A stretch of DNA of 25,518 bases from M55B175 sp964635265 (lineage in GTDB: Bacteria; Desulfobacterota; Desulfobacteria; Desulfobacterales; Desulfosalsimonadaceae). Position numbers and translations under genes: made by a program. Below are positions 8,021 through 15,493 of the stretch, piece after piece. The stretch is taken from assembly GCA_964635265.1 (NCBI GenBank), contig CAZWNV010000024.1, positions 1 to 25,518 on the forward strand, in the 5' to 3' direction. The notes beneath the pieces are model-generated. The model was given only the letters and a program-made list of their open reading frames with translations, was not told the DNA's origin and made no database searches. Position 1 is the first letter of the stretch, and every line of letters begins with the position of its first letter.

Positions 8021-8120
8021 NNNNNNNNNNNNNNNNNNNNNNNNNNNNNNNNNNNNNNNNNNNNNNNNNNNNNNNNNNNNNNNNNNNNNNNNNNNNNNNN
8101 NNNNNNNNNNNNNNNNNNNN
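8021..8120. other. Assembly gap of 100 N
   Basis: Exactly 100 unknown bases, the conventional placeholder for a scaffold gap of unspecified size. The glycosyltransferase-like gene enters from the left and the pilin gene from the right, so both 3' ends are lost and the true distance is unknown. Confidence 0.97.
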
Positions 8121-8248
8121 GCTTCCTCCGTCAGGTCCACATACTTGGGTACTGCCACGGCCCCGAGGATGCCAAGGATGATGAGAACGGCAATGATTTC
8201 GATCAGTGTAAAGCCCTGCTGGTTTTTAAGCATGGATTTTTTTTTCAT
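8121..8248 (-). CDS. mshA: Major type IV (MshA-like) prepilin, C-terminus lost in gap
   Basis: Only the first 42 residues and part of codon 43 are visible. The leader MKKKSMLKNQQG is short and basic, with cleavage predicted before FTLIEIIAVLIILGIL (F13, Glu at +5), followed by GAVAVPKYVDLTEE, a very typical MshA/PilA helix. The ATG at 8248 has a strong GGAGG six bases upstream, consistent with a highly expressed major subunit. It follows mshG with a 128-base spacer containing its own promoter candidate. It could equally be an mshB-type paralogue, since the msh locus often has two such genes and the rest is missing. The globular domain, disulfide and any glycosylation site cannot be seen. Confidence 0.8.
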
Positions 8249-8298
8249 AATGCCTCCTATGACCTGAAAAAATTTTTTTGTCCCGAATTCAGCGGCGT

Positions 8299-8327
8299 AA
8301 TCTGTTGTCTATCGTATCGGCTGTCAA
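8299..8327 (-). promoter_or_regulatory. Candidate pilin promoter
   Basis: On the minus strand a perfect TTGACA (8327-8322) lies 17 bases upstream of CAGATT (8304-8299, 3/6). Transcription would begin near 8292, giving a leader of about 44 bases with an A6T7 tract (8267-8279) just ahead of the GGAGG ribosome binding site. A dedicated pilin promoter within the operon would let the major subunit be made in excess of the machinery. No sigma54 GG-N10-GC element was recognised here. Confidence 0.45.
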
Positions 8328-8376
8328 GCAGGTTTCTTTAGTCCGGAGGCGGGAAAATCTGTTCTGCGCTTTTGTT

Positions 8377-9591
8377 TTATACCATTTTGATCAGGTCCCA
8401 CATGGGCAGGAAGATAGCCAGGGCGAAAAAGCCCACCACCGCCGCAAGCGCCACGATCAGGGCCGGCCCCACGGCCTCGGCCATGCGGGAGACCGCGTAT
8501 TCGACTTCGTCGTCGTAATGGCCGGATACCTCGGAGAGCATTTCATCCAGGTTTCCGGATTCCTCGCCCACGGCCACCATATTGACCACCATGGGCGGGA
8601 AAAATCTGGCCTTCTCCAGCGGGGCGGAAATGCCGCTGCCGGAGCGCAGCTCTTCCTGGAGATTCGTAAATTCCCGGGAAACCGCCTTGTTGCCGATGGT
8701 GCCGGAGAGGATTTCCAGGGCGTTTAAGACGGTTACCCCGCTGGACTGGAGAATGGCAAAAATTGCGGCAAAGCGTGACATGGCCCCTTTTTCAAAGACG
8801 GGGCCGAGGATGGGGAGCTTCAAGAGGCAATAATCTCTGTAATAGCCGCCATGCTCGGTTTTCAGGTAGAAATACAGGGCGCCGGACGCCGCCAGAACAA
8901 CCGCCAGGGTGACCGGCCAGTATACAACGATCCATTGGTGCAGGGCCAGGCAGATTTTTGTGGGCAGCGGCAGATCGATTCCCGCTTGCTGAAAAATGCC
9001 GACAAAACGGGGCACCACGAAAGTCAGCAGAAACAAAAAGGCAATGGCCAGGGTGACCAGCACCAGTACGGGATATTGCAGGGCGCTTTTGATGTCGGAT
9101 TTTACTTTGTGCTCGTGCTGGAGCAGATAAATCAGCCGCTCCATTACCTCCGGCAGCCGGCCGCTGGCCTCGCCTGCCTGGATCATGCTGCAGTAGAGGG
9201 GCGGAAAAATCCGGGGATGCTCCCCGAATGCCTCGGTGAGGGAGTTGCCTTCCTGAATGGAGGCCCCCATGCTGACGGCGGTTTTTTTCAGGACCGGATT
9301 CTCCGTCTGGCTCTCGAGAATTTCCATAAGCCGGTTCATGGGAATACCGGCACGGAAAAGGGTGCGAAACTGCTTGCTGAAAATAATCAGGTCCGGGGTT
9401 TTCACCCGGTTTGTAAGCTCCAGGAGCCGCTTGGAGAAAGCCTTTGCGGATGCAGTTCTGCCTTTCCCGACGCTTGTCGGGATCAGCCCCTGGGCGGCGA
9501 GGTTGTCCATGGCCTCCTGCCGGCTTTCCGCCTCCACGGTGCCGGAAGTTTTGCCGCCGGTTTCGGTGAGGGCTTTGTAGGCATACTCCAT
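8377..9591 (-). CDS. mshG: MshG/GspF/PilC-family inner-membrane platform protein
   Basis: 404-residue polytopic protein that forms the inner-membrane platform on which the assembly ATPase acts. It begins MEYAYKALTETGGKTSGTVE, the standard N-terminus of the family, and carries two T2SSF repeats: about residues 70-190 (FSKQFRTLFRAGIPMNRLME) and 275-395 (FAAIFAILQSSGVTVLNALE). Each is followed by the GEASGRLPEVMERL / GEESGNLDEMLSEV motif and by membrane helices near 170-190, 220-240 and 375-395. Length is normal. GGGGGA lies six bases upstream of the ATG. It starts 11 bases after mshE, as in other msh and gsp operons. Confidence 0.9.
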   Translation of the reverse strand: MEYAYKALTETGGKTSGTVEAESRQEAMDNLAAQGLIPTSVGKGRTASAKAFSKRLLELTNRVKTPDLIIFSKQFRTLFRAGIPMNRLMEILESQTENPVLKKTAVSMGASIQEGNSLTEAFGEHPRIFPPLYCSMIQAGEASGRLPEVMERLIYLLQHEHKVKSDIKSALQYPVLVLVTLAIAFLFLLTFVVPRFVGIFQQAGIDLPLPTKICLALHQWIVVYWPVTLAVVLAASGALYFYLKTEHGGYYRDYCLLKLPILGPVFEKGAMSRFAAIFAILQSSGVTVLNALEILSGTIGNKAVSREFTNLQEELRSGSGISAPLEKARFFPPMVVNMVAVGEESGNLDEMLSEVSGHYDDEVEYAVSRMAEAVGPALIVALAAVVGFFALAIFLPMWDLIKMV

Positions 9592-9602
9592 GCGTGTCCC
9601 CC

Positions 9603-11309
9603 TTAGCCCATCACCACGGAGGCTGCCTCTTCAACAGTGGTCTCGCCCCGGCAGACTTTGGCCGCCGCGTCCTCGCGCAGGGTTCTGAGCTTTCCGGCCC
9701 GGACCATGGCCCGGTTGATCTCCGCGGCGGAGGCCCTTTTCATGATCATTTCCTGGACCTCTTCATCTACGCGCAGTACCTCGAATACGGCGGTGCGGCC
9801 GCGAAAACCGGTATTCATGCACATATTGCAGCCTTTTCCTTCCATGAAGCGGCAGCCGGAGTCTTCATCGATTCCCAGAGAGCGAAGACTTCGGGCAGAA
9901 GGGGTGTACGGCTCTGCGCAGTCCGGGCAGACCCGCCGCACCAAGCGCTGGGCAAAGGATACCAGAAGAACCGAGGCAATCAGAAAGGGCTCCACCCCCA
10001 TGTCGATAAGCCGGGCAATGGCGCCTGCCGCGTCATTGGTATGCACGGTGGACAAAACGCGGTGGCCGGTCATGGCGGCCTGGACGCCGATGCCGGCGGT
10101 CTCCGCGTCCCGCATTTCCCCCACCATGATAACATCCGGATCCTGGCGCAGAATGGAGCGCAGCCCGGAAGCAAAAGACATGCCCGCGCGGGTGTTTAAC
10201 TGGACCTGCCGGATGCCCTGGAGGCGGTATTCCACCGGGTCCTCCAGGGTGAGGATGTTGATGTCCGGGTTGTTGATCCGGCGCAGGATGGCATAGAGAC
10301 TGGTGCTTTTCCCGCTTCCCGTGGGGCCCGTGGAGAGAATCATGCCATAGGGCCGCGAGATGGCGTCCTTCATTTTTTCCCGGTCCGCCGTATCCATCCC
10401 CAGGTCATCAAGGGTGAACGCGCCCGCGTTCATGTCCAGCAGCCGCAGGACCACGTTTTCCCCGTAGATGGTGGGGATGCACGAGGCCCGGATATTGACT
10501 TCCCGGCGGTTCATGGTAACGGTGAAGCGTCCGTCCTGCGGTACGCGGGTGACCGATATATCCATGTTGGACAAAATTTTGATACGGGAGACCAGGGCGG
10601 ACACGAGTTTTTTGAGCGGGGCCGGAACCTCGCGGAGTTTTCCGTCCACCCGGGAGCGCGCCTGTACGCGGTTTTGCTCCGGGCTGATGTGCACGTCGCT
10701 TGCTTTCTGGTTGACCGCCTGGGCGATAATGGAGTTGGCGAGCTTGATTACCGGCGCCTGGTCCGCCTGATCCTCCAGGGCGTGTAAGTCCTGGTCCGCT
10801 GCGGACTTTCCGGCTTCCGGATCCTGAAAAGCACTCACCTCTTCGTCCATGCTTTTCATGACATCATCCATACCGGTGTAGAGGCCGTACAGGGAGTTGA
10901 AAGCCTGCTGGAAATCCGCCTCCGTACATACTACCGGCTCGATCTCCAGGTTTGTCAGTACTTCCAGGGAATCGAGGGCGTCGATATCCAGCGGGTCCGG
11001 GGTGGCGACCCGCAGAACGTTTCCGGCCCTGGCGACGGGGATGATATTTCTGCTTTTGGCGGTGTCCGCATCGACCAGCTGGGTGAGACTCAAGTCCACC
11101 GGGTAGCCGGCGGGGGTATAGCGCTCAATTCGGAGCTGCCGGCTCAGCATGTCCACGATATTGTCTTCCCGGCAGATGTTGCGGTATACGAGAAACTGGC
11201 CCAGTTTCATACCGGTATGCTTTTTTTCCTGCAGAGCGCTTTGCAGCTGTTCTTCTGTCAACAGCCCTTCCCGGACCAGCATTTCGCCCAGGCGCATTTT
11301 TTGTCGCAC
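9603..11309 (-). CDS. mshE: MshE-type pilus assembly ATPase with MshEN c-di-GMP-binding domain
   Basis: 568-residue GspE/PilB-family hexameric ATPase that powers pilus extension at the cytoplasmic side of the platform. The N-terminal domain has two MshEN motifs: RLGEMLVREGLLTEEQ... (residues 6-29) and KLGQFLVYRNICRED... (35-58). These are 24-residue c-di-GMP-binding elements of the form R/K-L-G-x2-L ... L-x3-L-x2-Q. The second ends in Q as expected, whereas the first has K at that position. The ATPase core shows Walker A GPTGSGKST (328-336), an Asp box, a Walker B with VGEMRDAETA, a His box (TGHRVLSTVHTNDA) and a zinc tetracysteine, CPDC and CNMC. I start at GTG 11309 with GAGGTG upstream; an ATG four bases earlier is out of frame. 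It lies between mshM and mshG. Confidence 0.93.
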   Translation of the reverse strand: MRQKMRLGEMLVREGLLTEEQLQSALQEKKHTGMKLGQFLVYRNICREDNIVDMLSRQLRIERYTPAGYPVDLSLTQLVDADTAKSRNIIPVARAGNVLRVATPDPLDIDALDSLEVLTNLEIEPVVCTEADFQQAFNSLYGLYTGMDDVMKSMDEEVSAFQDPEAGKSAADQDLHALEDQADQAPVIKLANSIIAQAVNQKASDVHISPEQNRVQARSRVDGKLREVPAPLKKLVSALVSRIKILSNMDISVTRVPQDGRFTVTMNRREVNIRASCIPTIYGENVVLRLLDMNAGAFTLDDLGMDTADREKMKDAISRPYGMILSTGPTGSGKSTSLYAILRRINNPDINILTLEDPVEYRLQGIRQVQLNTRAGMSFASGLRSILRQDPDVIMVGEMRDAETAGIGVQAAMTGHRVLSTVHTNDAAGAIARLIDMGVEPFLIASVLLVSFAQRLVRRVCPDCAEPYTPSARSLRSLGIDEDSGCRFMEGKGCNMCMNTGFRGRTAVFEVLRVDEEVQEMIMKRASAAEINRAMVRAGKLRTLREDAAAKVCRGETTVEEAASVVMG

Positions 11310-11339
11310 GCATTCACCTCTTGTGGCAATAAGGGTTCT

Positions 11340-12878
11340 TCAGCTACGGGGGTTTTTTCCTGCCAGAATACGCAATCCTTCTCCGGAGAGATCCAGAATT
11401 TCGGCGCGGCTGGAAAGCTCCGGCGGAAGGCTGGCGATTGTCTGCCGGGCTTTTTGCATGCTTGCAAACGGCCCGGCTGCTGCGGCTGCATGCTGCATCC
11501 CCTGCTGCGGGCTCCAGAAGCTTACAAGGCGCAAACCGGCGGCCCGGTCTCCGGTGATCAGTTTATAGATCTGGGCCAGTTGTCTTGAGGTCCGGATACT
11601 GATCCAGTAGTGCCGGCCTGCTTCTGCCGGCTGCATACCGCTTGCCGGCAGAAGGATTTCCTGGCCGGCATGGATTTTATTCGGGTCCGTGATATCCGGA
11701 TTGGCGCTTTTGATTGTATCGAAAATCGCTTCTCCGGATCTTCCGTACACCCGCAAAACGGTGTCCCAGAGCCGCTCCCCCTGTTGTATGCAGATCCGTC
11801 CGAGAAAGTCCGGCGGCTGGGGTGCTGATGCCTGCGTCGCGGCAGAAGCAGCCGGGGCCGCCTGCGTGCCGGTGGCTGTTGTCTTTTCCGGCGCCTCCCG
11901 GGATTTTTCCCCGTTGGTCCCGGAAAAGCGGGGTGCATGCCACAGGGCGGCAGCCGCAGACAATACCAGAAGCAGGCCTGCGGCAATGGCGACTCCTTTT
12001 CGGATCCGTCCCGAAAGCGGGTGCAGGGCTGCCGCTGCCGCGGTGATATCCGGGAGACTTCCGGACGCCTGGCGGACAAGCCCGGGGCTTACCCTGCGGC
12101 TTCCCCGGATTAAGAGAAGCAGCACCACGTGGTGGGCCAGATGAATGATTCTTCTGGGATATCCGCCGCTTATCCGGTAGATCCGGGACAGGGCCCGGCG
12201 GGTGAACACCGGGGGCCGGGCATTTTTGTTTTGGCCGCCCGCCTTATCCAGGCGGTGGTGGATCAGGCGGGCGGTATCGGTTTTGTTCAGGGGCTGCAGG
12301 TGATGATACAGGGCGGCCCTGTCGGCGAAGTTGGGATGGCGGCGGAGAAGCCCCCGGATTTCGTTCTGGGCGAAAACAACGATCTGGAGCAGCTTGTTCT
12401 CGTTGGTTTCATAGTTTAGTATTTCGCGCAGAAATTCGGCAGCCCCGCCCGAGAGCTTCTGGCCCTCGTCAATGATAAAAACGGAAATGCTCCCCTGATC
12501 CACGCCGGCTGCAAACAGGTGGTTTTTGATCATCTCCTTGTGCTCCGCGGTAGTCCGGCATCCAAGCGCCTTCTCCCGGCCGCAGAGCATCTCGGTAACG
12601 GCGGCAGCGAACTGTTCGGTGGTATCAAAGCCGGGGTCAAGCATCAGATGGACATCCAGGGATGCATCTTCAGAGAGACTGCGGATAAGCTCCCGGCAGA
12701 GGGTGGTCTTGCCGGTGCCCACTTCGCCGTGCACAATGCACAGGCCCCGGCAGAGACGGATGGCGATTTCCACCTGCTGCAGACAGGACGCATGCGTCGT
12801 GGAGCGGTAGAAAAAGTCCGGGTCCGGCGTGTTGGAGAAGGGTTCCAGTTCCAGGTTCAACAGCTTATAATAATCCAT
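11340..12878 (-). CDS. mshM: MshM/ExeA-type AAA ATPase fused to a membrane helix and LysM domain
   Basis: 512-residue protein. The N-terminal half is an ExeA/GspA-type AAA ATPase: the conserved opening MDYYKLLNLELEPFSNTPDP, Walker A GEVGTGKTT (51-59), Walker B VFIIDEGQKL near residue 135 and an arginine-containing sensor stretch (NFADR). A single transmembrane helix (about 298-316, GVAIAAGLLLVLSAAAALW) separates it from a periplasmic part. That part has a Pro/Ala-rich linker, then a LysM fold (about 365-413, QQGERLWDTVLRVYG ... HAGQEILLP) and a SPOR-like alpha/beta tail (YWISIRTS ... FASMQKARQTIASL). ExeA homologues use ATP hydrolysis and peptidoglycan binding to place the secretin through the wall. 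Vibrio MshM is, as I recall, only the ATPase part, so the LysM extension may substitute for other wall-binding partners. It ends 30 bases before mshE, leaving no room for mshN. Confidence 0.88.
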   Translation of the reverse strand: MDYYKLLNLELEPFSNTPDPDFFYRSTTHASCLQQVEIAIRLCRGLCIVHGEVGTGKTTLCRELIRSLSEDASLDVHLMLDPGFDTTEQFAAAVTEMLCGREKALGCRTTAEHKEMIKNHLFAAGVDQGSISVFIIDEGQKLSGGAAEFLREILNYETNENKLLQIVVFAQNEIRGLLRRHPNFADRAALYHHLQPLNKTDTARLIHHRLDKAGGQNKNARPPVFTRRALSRIYRISGGYPRRIIHLAHHVVLLLLIRGSRRVSPGLVRQASGSLPDITAAAAALHPLSGRIRKGVAIAAGLLLVLSAAAALWHAPRFSGTNGEKSREAPEKTTATGTQAAPAASAATQASAPQPPDFLGRICIQQGERLWDTVLRVYGRSGEAIFDTIKSANPDITDPNKIHAGQEILLPASGMQPAEAGRHYWISIRTSRQLAQIYKLITGDRAAGLRLVSFWSPQQGMQHAAAAAGPFASMQKARQTIASLPPELSSRAEILDLSGEGLRILAGKNPRS

Positions 12879-12896
12879 GATGAGGGCCTGCGGCTT

Positions 12897-14444
12897 TTAT
12901 CCCTGCTCTGTTCGGGTGCCCAGTATGGTGGGGGTGATAAAGATCAGAAATTCCTCCATTTCTTCACTTTTTTCCTGACCCTTGAAAAGCCATCCCATGA
13001 GCGGCACGTCCTTTAAAACGGGAATCCCCTCGTCGGTGTCGGTGACAGTCTGTTTGGAGAGTCCGGAGATCACAATGGTCTCGCCGTCGCGCACCACGAG
13101 ACGGGTCTCTGTCTCCTTTGCCCGGATCAGGGGGTTGCCGTCCACCGTCTGGGTAAAGTCCACCTGGTCTTTTTTGACTTTGATCTGCATGCGCATGTGC
13201 TTGCCGTCAATGATGTGGGGCATCACCTCCAGCCGGAGAACGGCGTCCTCAAACTCCACTTCCGGCTCCCCCTCGTCGTCGGTGGTTTCATAGGGTACCC
13301 GCTCCCCGTGTTCGGTATAGGCCATCTGGTTGTCCATGGTCGTGATCGAGGGACTGGAGAGGATATTGACCTTGCCGTCCTCCTCAAGAGCCTGGAGCTG
13401 TGCGTAGAGCACGTTGCCGGAGAGAGGGCCGGCCGCCATGGACAGGTTGAGGCCGCCTGTGCCGCCGAAGGATTCAAATGTGGTCTCGGATTCATCCAGG
13501 ATGCGGAATTCCTCCAGGAAACTGCCGGACTCCTCCATGTATTGGCCGCTCCAGCGCATGCCGAGTTCCCGTGCGGTCTCCTGGGTGGCCTCCACGATGT
13601 TGGCCTCGATAAGAATCTGGGAGCGGGGCCGGTCCAGGTGGTGAATCATCTGTTTCAGACGGGCGGTATCCGCCGGTGTGGCCTGTATCACAAGCGAATT
13701 GGTCTGCTTGTCCACAGCGATCTGGCCCCGGGTCTCGCCCTCTATGTCCCGGCTCAAAAAACGGCCGAGGATTTCCGCCAGTTTTTCCGCGTCCCCATAG
13801 TTTATCGCCACAATCCGGCTGACCAGGGGTTCGAACTTGCGGGCCGCCATTTTCTGTCGGCTCACATTCTGCTGCAGGGAGGTCAGGTTGAGTTCCTGCT
13901 CCAGATCCTTCATGCTTTTGACCCGAATGACGCTGCCCTGCCGGGACCAGGTCAGCCCCTGGGCGTCCAGGATGCTTTGAAATGCATCGTTCCAGGGGAT
14001 TTCCTGGATGTTGACACTCATGGTGCCCGCAACCGTTTGATTGAGCATAAGATCCTGATCGGCAGCCTCGGCCATTGCCCGCAGGACGCTGCGTACCGGC
14101 GCCTCCCGCAGCTGAAGGCTGACCTTGACATCCGGCAGCGTCTTTTTTTCTTTTTTTTCGGCCGCTGCCTCCTGTTCCGGGAAAGGCTTTTGAATCTCCA
14201 GGGTTTTGCGTTTTTTGATCTGCGGGGAACGGCCTTTTGCCTTCTGCGCTTTCTCGAGCCATTTTTCAGCAAACCCGGCCTCCCGGTCTTCCGGCCGGGA
14301 CATGCCGCATCCGGCAAACAGCAGGGCGGCGAGAAGGGCTGCAAGCATTCCTGCCGCAGTCAGGGGCCATTGCCGTTGCCCCCCCGGCCGGTGCCGGCCT
14401 TTTCGTGTTTTGGTGTGTTTTTTCATGACAAAACCTATCTGCAT
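12897..14444 (-). CDS. mshL: MshL/PilQ-family secretin lipoprotein
   Basis: 515-residue outer-membrane secretin that forms the channel for the pilus. The N-terminus is a long basic stretch, a hydrophobic segment and FAGC, a lipobox-like site placing the lipidated cysteine at C46. A charged linker (EKKEKKTLPDV) precedes the secretin/TonB short N-terminal repeat (SLQLREAPVRSVLRAMAE) and one N-domain (RIVAINYGDAEKLAEIL ... DKQTNSLVI). The C-terminal secretin core has VNILSSPSITTMDNQMAY, VVRDGETIVISGL and the signature PVLKDVPLMGWLF. Length is normal for MshL and short for PilQ. The ATG at 14444 has AAGGA seven bases upstream; a second ATG six codons on (MKKHTK) is possible and gives a more usual signal peptide. 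It lies ten bases after mshK and 18 before mshM. Confidence 0.92.
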   Translation of the reverse strand: MQIGFVMKKHTKTRKGRHRPGGQRQWPLTAAGMLAALLAALLFAGCGMSRPEDREAGFAEKWLEKAQKAKGRSPQIKKRKTLEIQKPFPEQEAAAEKKEKKTLPDVKVSLQLREAPVRSVLRAMAEAADQDLMLNQTVAGTMSVNIQEIPWNDAFQSILDAQGLTWSRQGSVIRVKSMKDLEQELNLTSLQQNVSRQKMAARKFEPLVSRIVAINYGDAEKLAEILGRFLSRDIEGETRGQIAVDKQTNSLVIQATPADTARLKQMIHHLDRPRSQILIEANIVEATQETARELGMRWSGQYMEESGSFLEEFRILDESETTFESFGGTGGLNLSMAAGPLSGNVLYAQLQALEEDGKVNILSSPSITTMDNQMAYTEHGERVPYETTDDEGEPEVEFEDAVLRLEVMPHIIDGKHMRMQIKVKKDQVDFTQTVDGNPLIRAKETETRLVVRDGETIVISGLSKQTVTDTDEGIPVLKDVPLMGWLFKGQEKSEEMEEFLIFITPTILGTRTEQG

Positions 14445-14454
14445 CCCGGTTTCC

Positions 14455-14940
14455 TTACTGCTGGTAGAGCAGGGTATGCTTTTCTCCGGTGCGCGTGGAC
14501 TGGATGACGACCTGCTGCGGTGATATGCTGCGGACCACAGCCCGGCCGGATTCCAGGAGTTGGCCGGTTTTGTATTCCAGTCCGTTGATTATGGCCATTT
14601 TTTGGCCGCCGATGTCCAGGTACCCGAGATAGCGGTAGACCGGCTGCTGTTTGGTCTCCCCTTCGGCCGCAGGGTTTTTTTTCTTTTCCTGCGGCTGCTT
14701 GTAGAAAGGATTGTTCTCCCAGGGGCGCACCGCGAGTTCCAGGATACGCTCCTGGTCCGGGCTGAGTCCGGCTGTATCGATTTGGCTGTTGATGCTGCCG
14801 GCAAGCTCGGATGGGACTTCCGCATCCGGCCGGTGCCCGGAGTGCTGTCTGCCCGAGCCCGGGGCGAGAAACAGTTCAAAGGCCCCGTAGACGATAGCGG
14901 CTGCCATGAGTGCCACCAGTATTTTTTCTCTTCTGCCCAT
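14455..14940 (-). CDS. mshK: MshK/PilP-like pilus assembly protein
   Basis: 161-residue bitopic protein: basic MGRREK, one membrane helix (about 7-26), a flexible periplasmic linker rich in charged residues, and a small beta domain (YLGYLDIGGQKMAIINGLEY ... VVIQ). That domain resembles the homology region of PilP/GspC, which docks on the secretin N-domains. MshK is expected to link the inner-membrane alignment complex with MshL. GAGGT precedes the ATG closely; the gene starts seven bases after mshJ and ends ten bases before mshL. Identification rests on the domain pattern plus the J-K-L order. Confidence 0.75.
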   Translation of the reverse strand: MGRREKILVALMAAAIVYGAFELFLAPGSGRQHSGHRPDAEVPSELAGSINSQIDTAGLSPDQERILELAVRPWENNPFYKQPQEKKKNPAAEGETKQQPVYRYLGYLDIGGQKMAIINGLEYKTGQLLESGRAVVRSISPQQVVIQSTRTGEKHTLLYQQ

Positions 14941-14947
14941 GGTTACC

Positions 14948-15493
14948 TCAAGACAGGCGGACCCATAGCGTTACCCGATAATCCGGATGCCGGGTTCCGC
15001 TTTTAATGCTGATCTGCTCGATTTCTGCTGCCCGGGACCATAGCGCAAGGCAGAGCAGAAATTCCCGAAAACTCTCGTAGGCGCCGCTCATTTCGCCCTG
15101 CATCAACAACTGCCTCCCGTCTTTGGCCACTGATTCCGGGGCCGGGGAGAAAAATGCCTCCTCCAGGCCCGCCGATTTGGCCGTTTTTACAAGGATTTCG
15201 GCAGCGGAGGCGGCATTCTCGACTCTTGCCGGCAATTTTTCCCGGGATAGTCCGTCTTCCCGGAACCTGTTCTGCTGCCGCGATGTTTTCCGCTGCAGCT
15301 CATCATAGAGGGGGTGCAGGATTTTCTGTGCCTCGATTCTGGCCTCCAGTATCTGTTTTTCCCGCCTTGTATCGGCAATCTCCCGGCGCGTGGGCAGAAC
15401 GACAAAGATGAGCACGGCAGAGAGTACAATCCCGGTAAAAAGGATAAATGCCAGCGCCCTTCTGTTGGCGCTGAATTCATGCCATTGGTTCAT
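14948..15493 (-). CDS. mshJ: MshJ/PilO-like pilus assembly protein
   Basis: 181 residues from the ATG at 15493, which has GAGGG just upstream; the frame is open to 15592, but the extra codons lie within the end of mshI. The protein has a short cytoplasmic start, one membrane helix (about 13-33, ALAFILFTGIVLSAVLIFVV), a coiled-coil stretch (about 36-70) and a small periplasmic ferredoxin-like domain (MQGEMSGAYESFREFLLCL is typical of PilO/GspM-type proteins). It would pair with the PilN-like half of MshI in the inner-membrane alignment complex. It overlaps the end of mshI by 17 bases, indicating coupled translation. Confidence 0.78.
   Translation of the reverse strand: MNQWHEFSANRRALAFILFTGIVLSAVLIFVVLPTRREIADTRREKQILEARIEAQKILHPLYDELQRKTSRQQNRFREDGLSREKLPARVENAASAAEILVKTAKSAGLEEAFFSPAPESVAKDGRQLLMQGEMSGAYESFREFLLCLALWSRAAEIEQISIKSGTRHPDYRVTLWVRLS

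Noticed and set aside
6466..8181. Reading the glycosyltransferase-like gene through the N run to a stop at 8181
   Set aside because: Frame continuity across 100 placeholder N is meaningless, and the bases after the gap are the pilin gene on the other strand.
13197..14507. 436-codon open frame on the plus strand antisense to mshL
   Set aside because: It mirrors the secretin gene and has no family motifs; long antisense frames are common in GC-rich genes.
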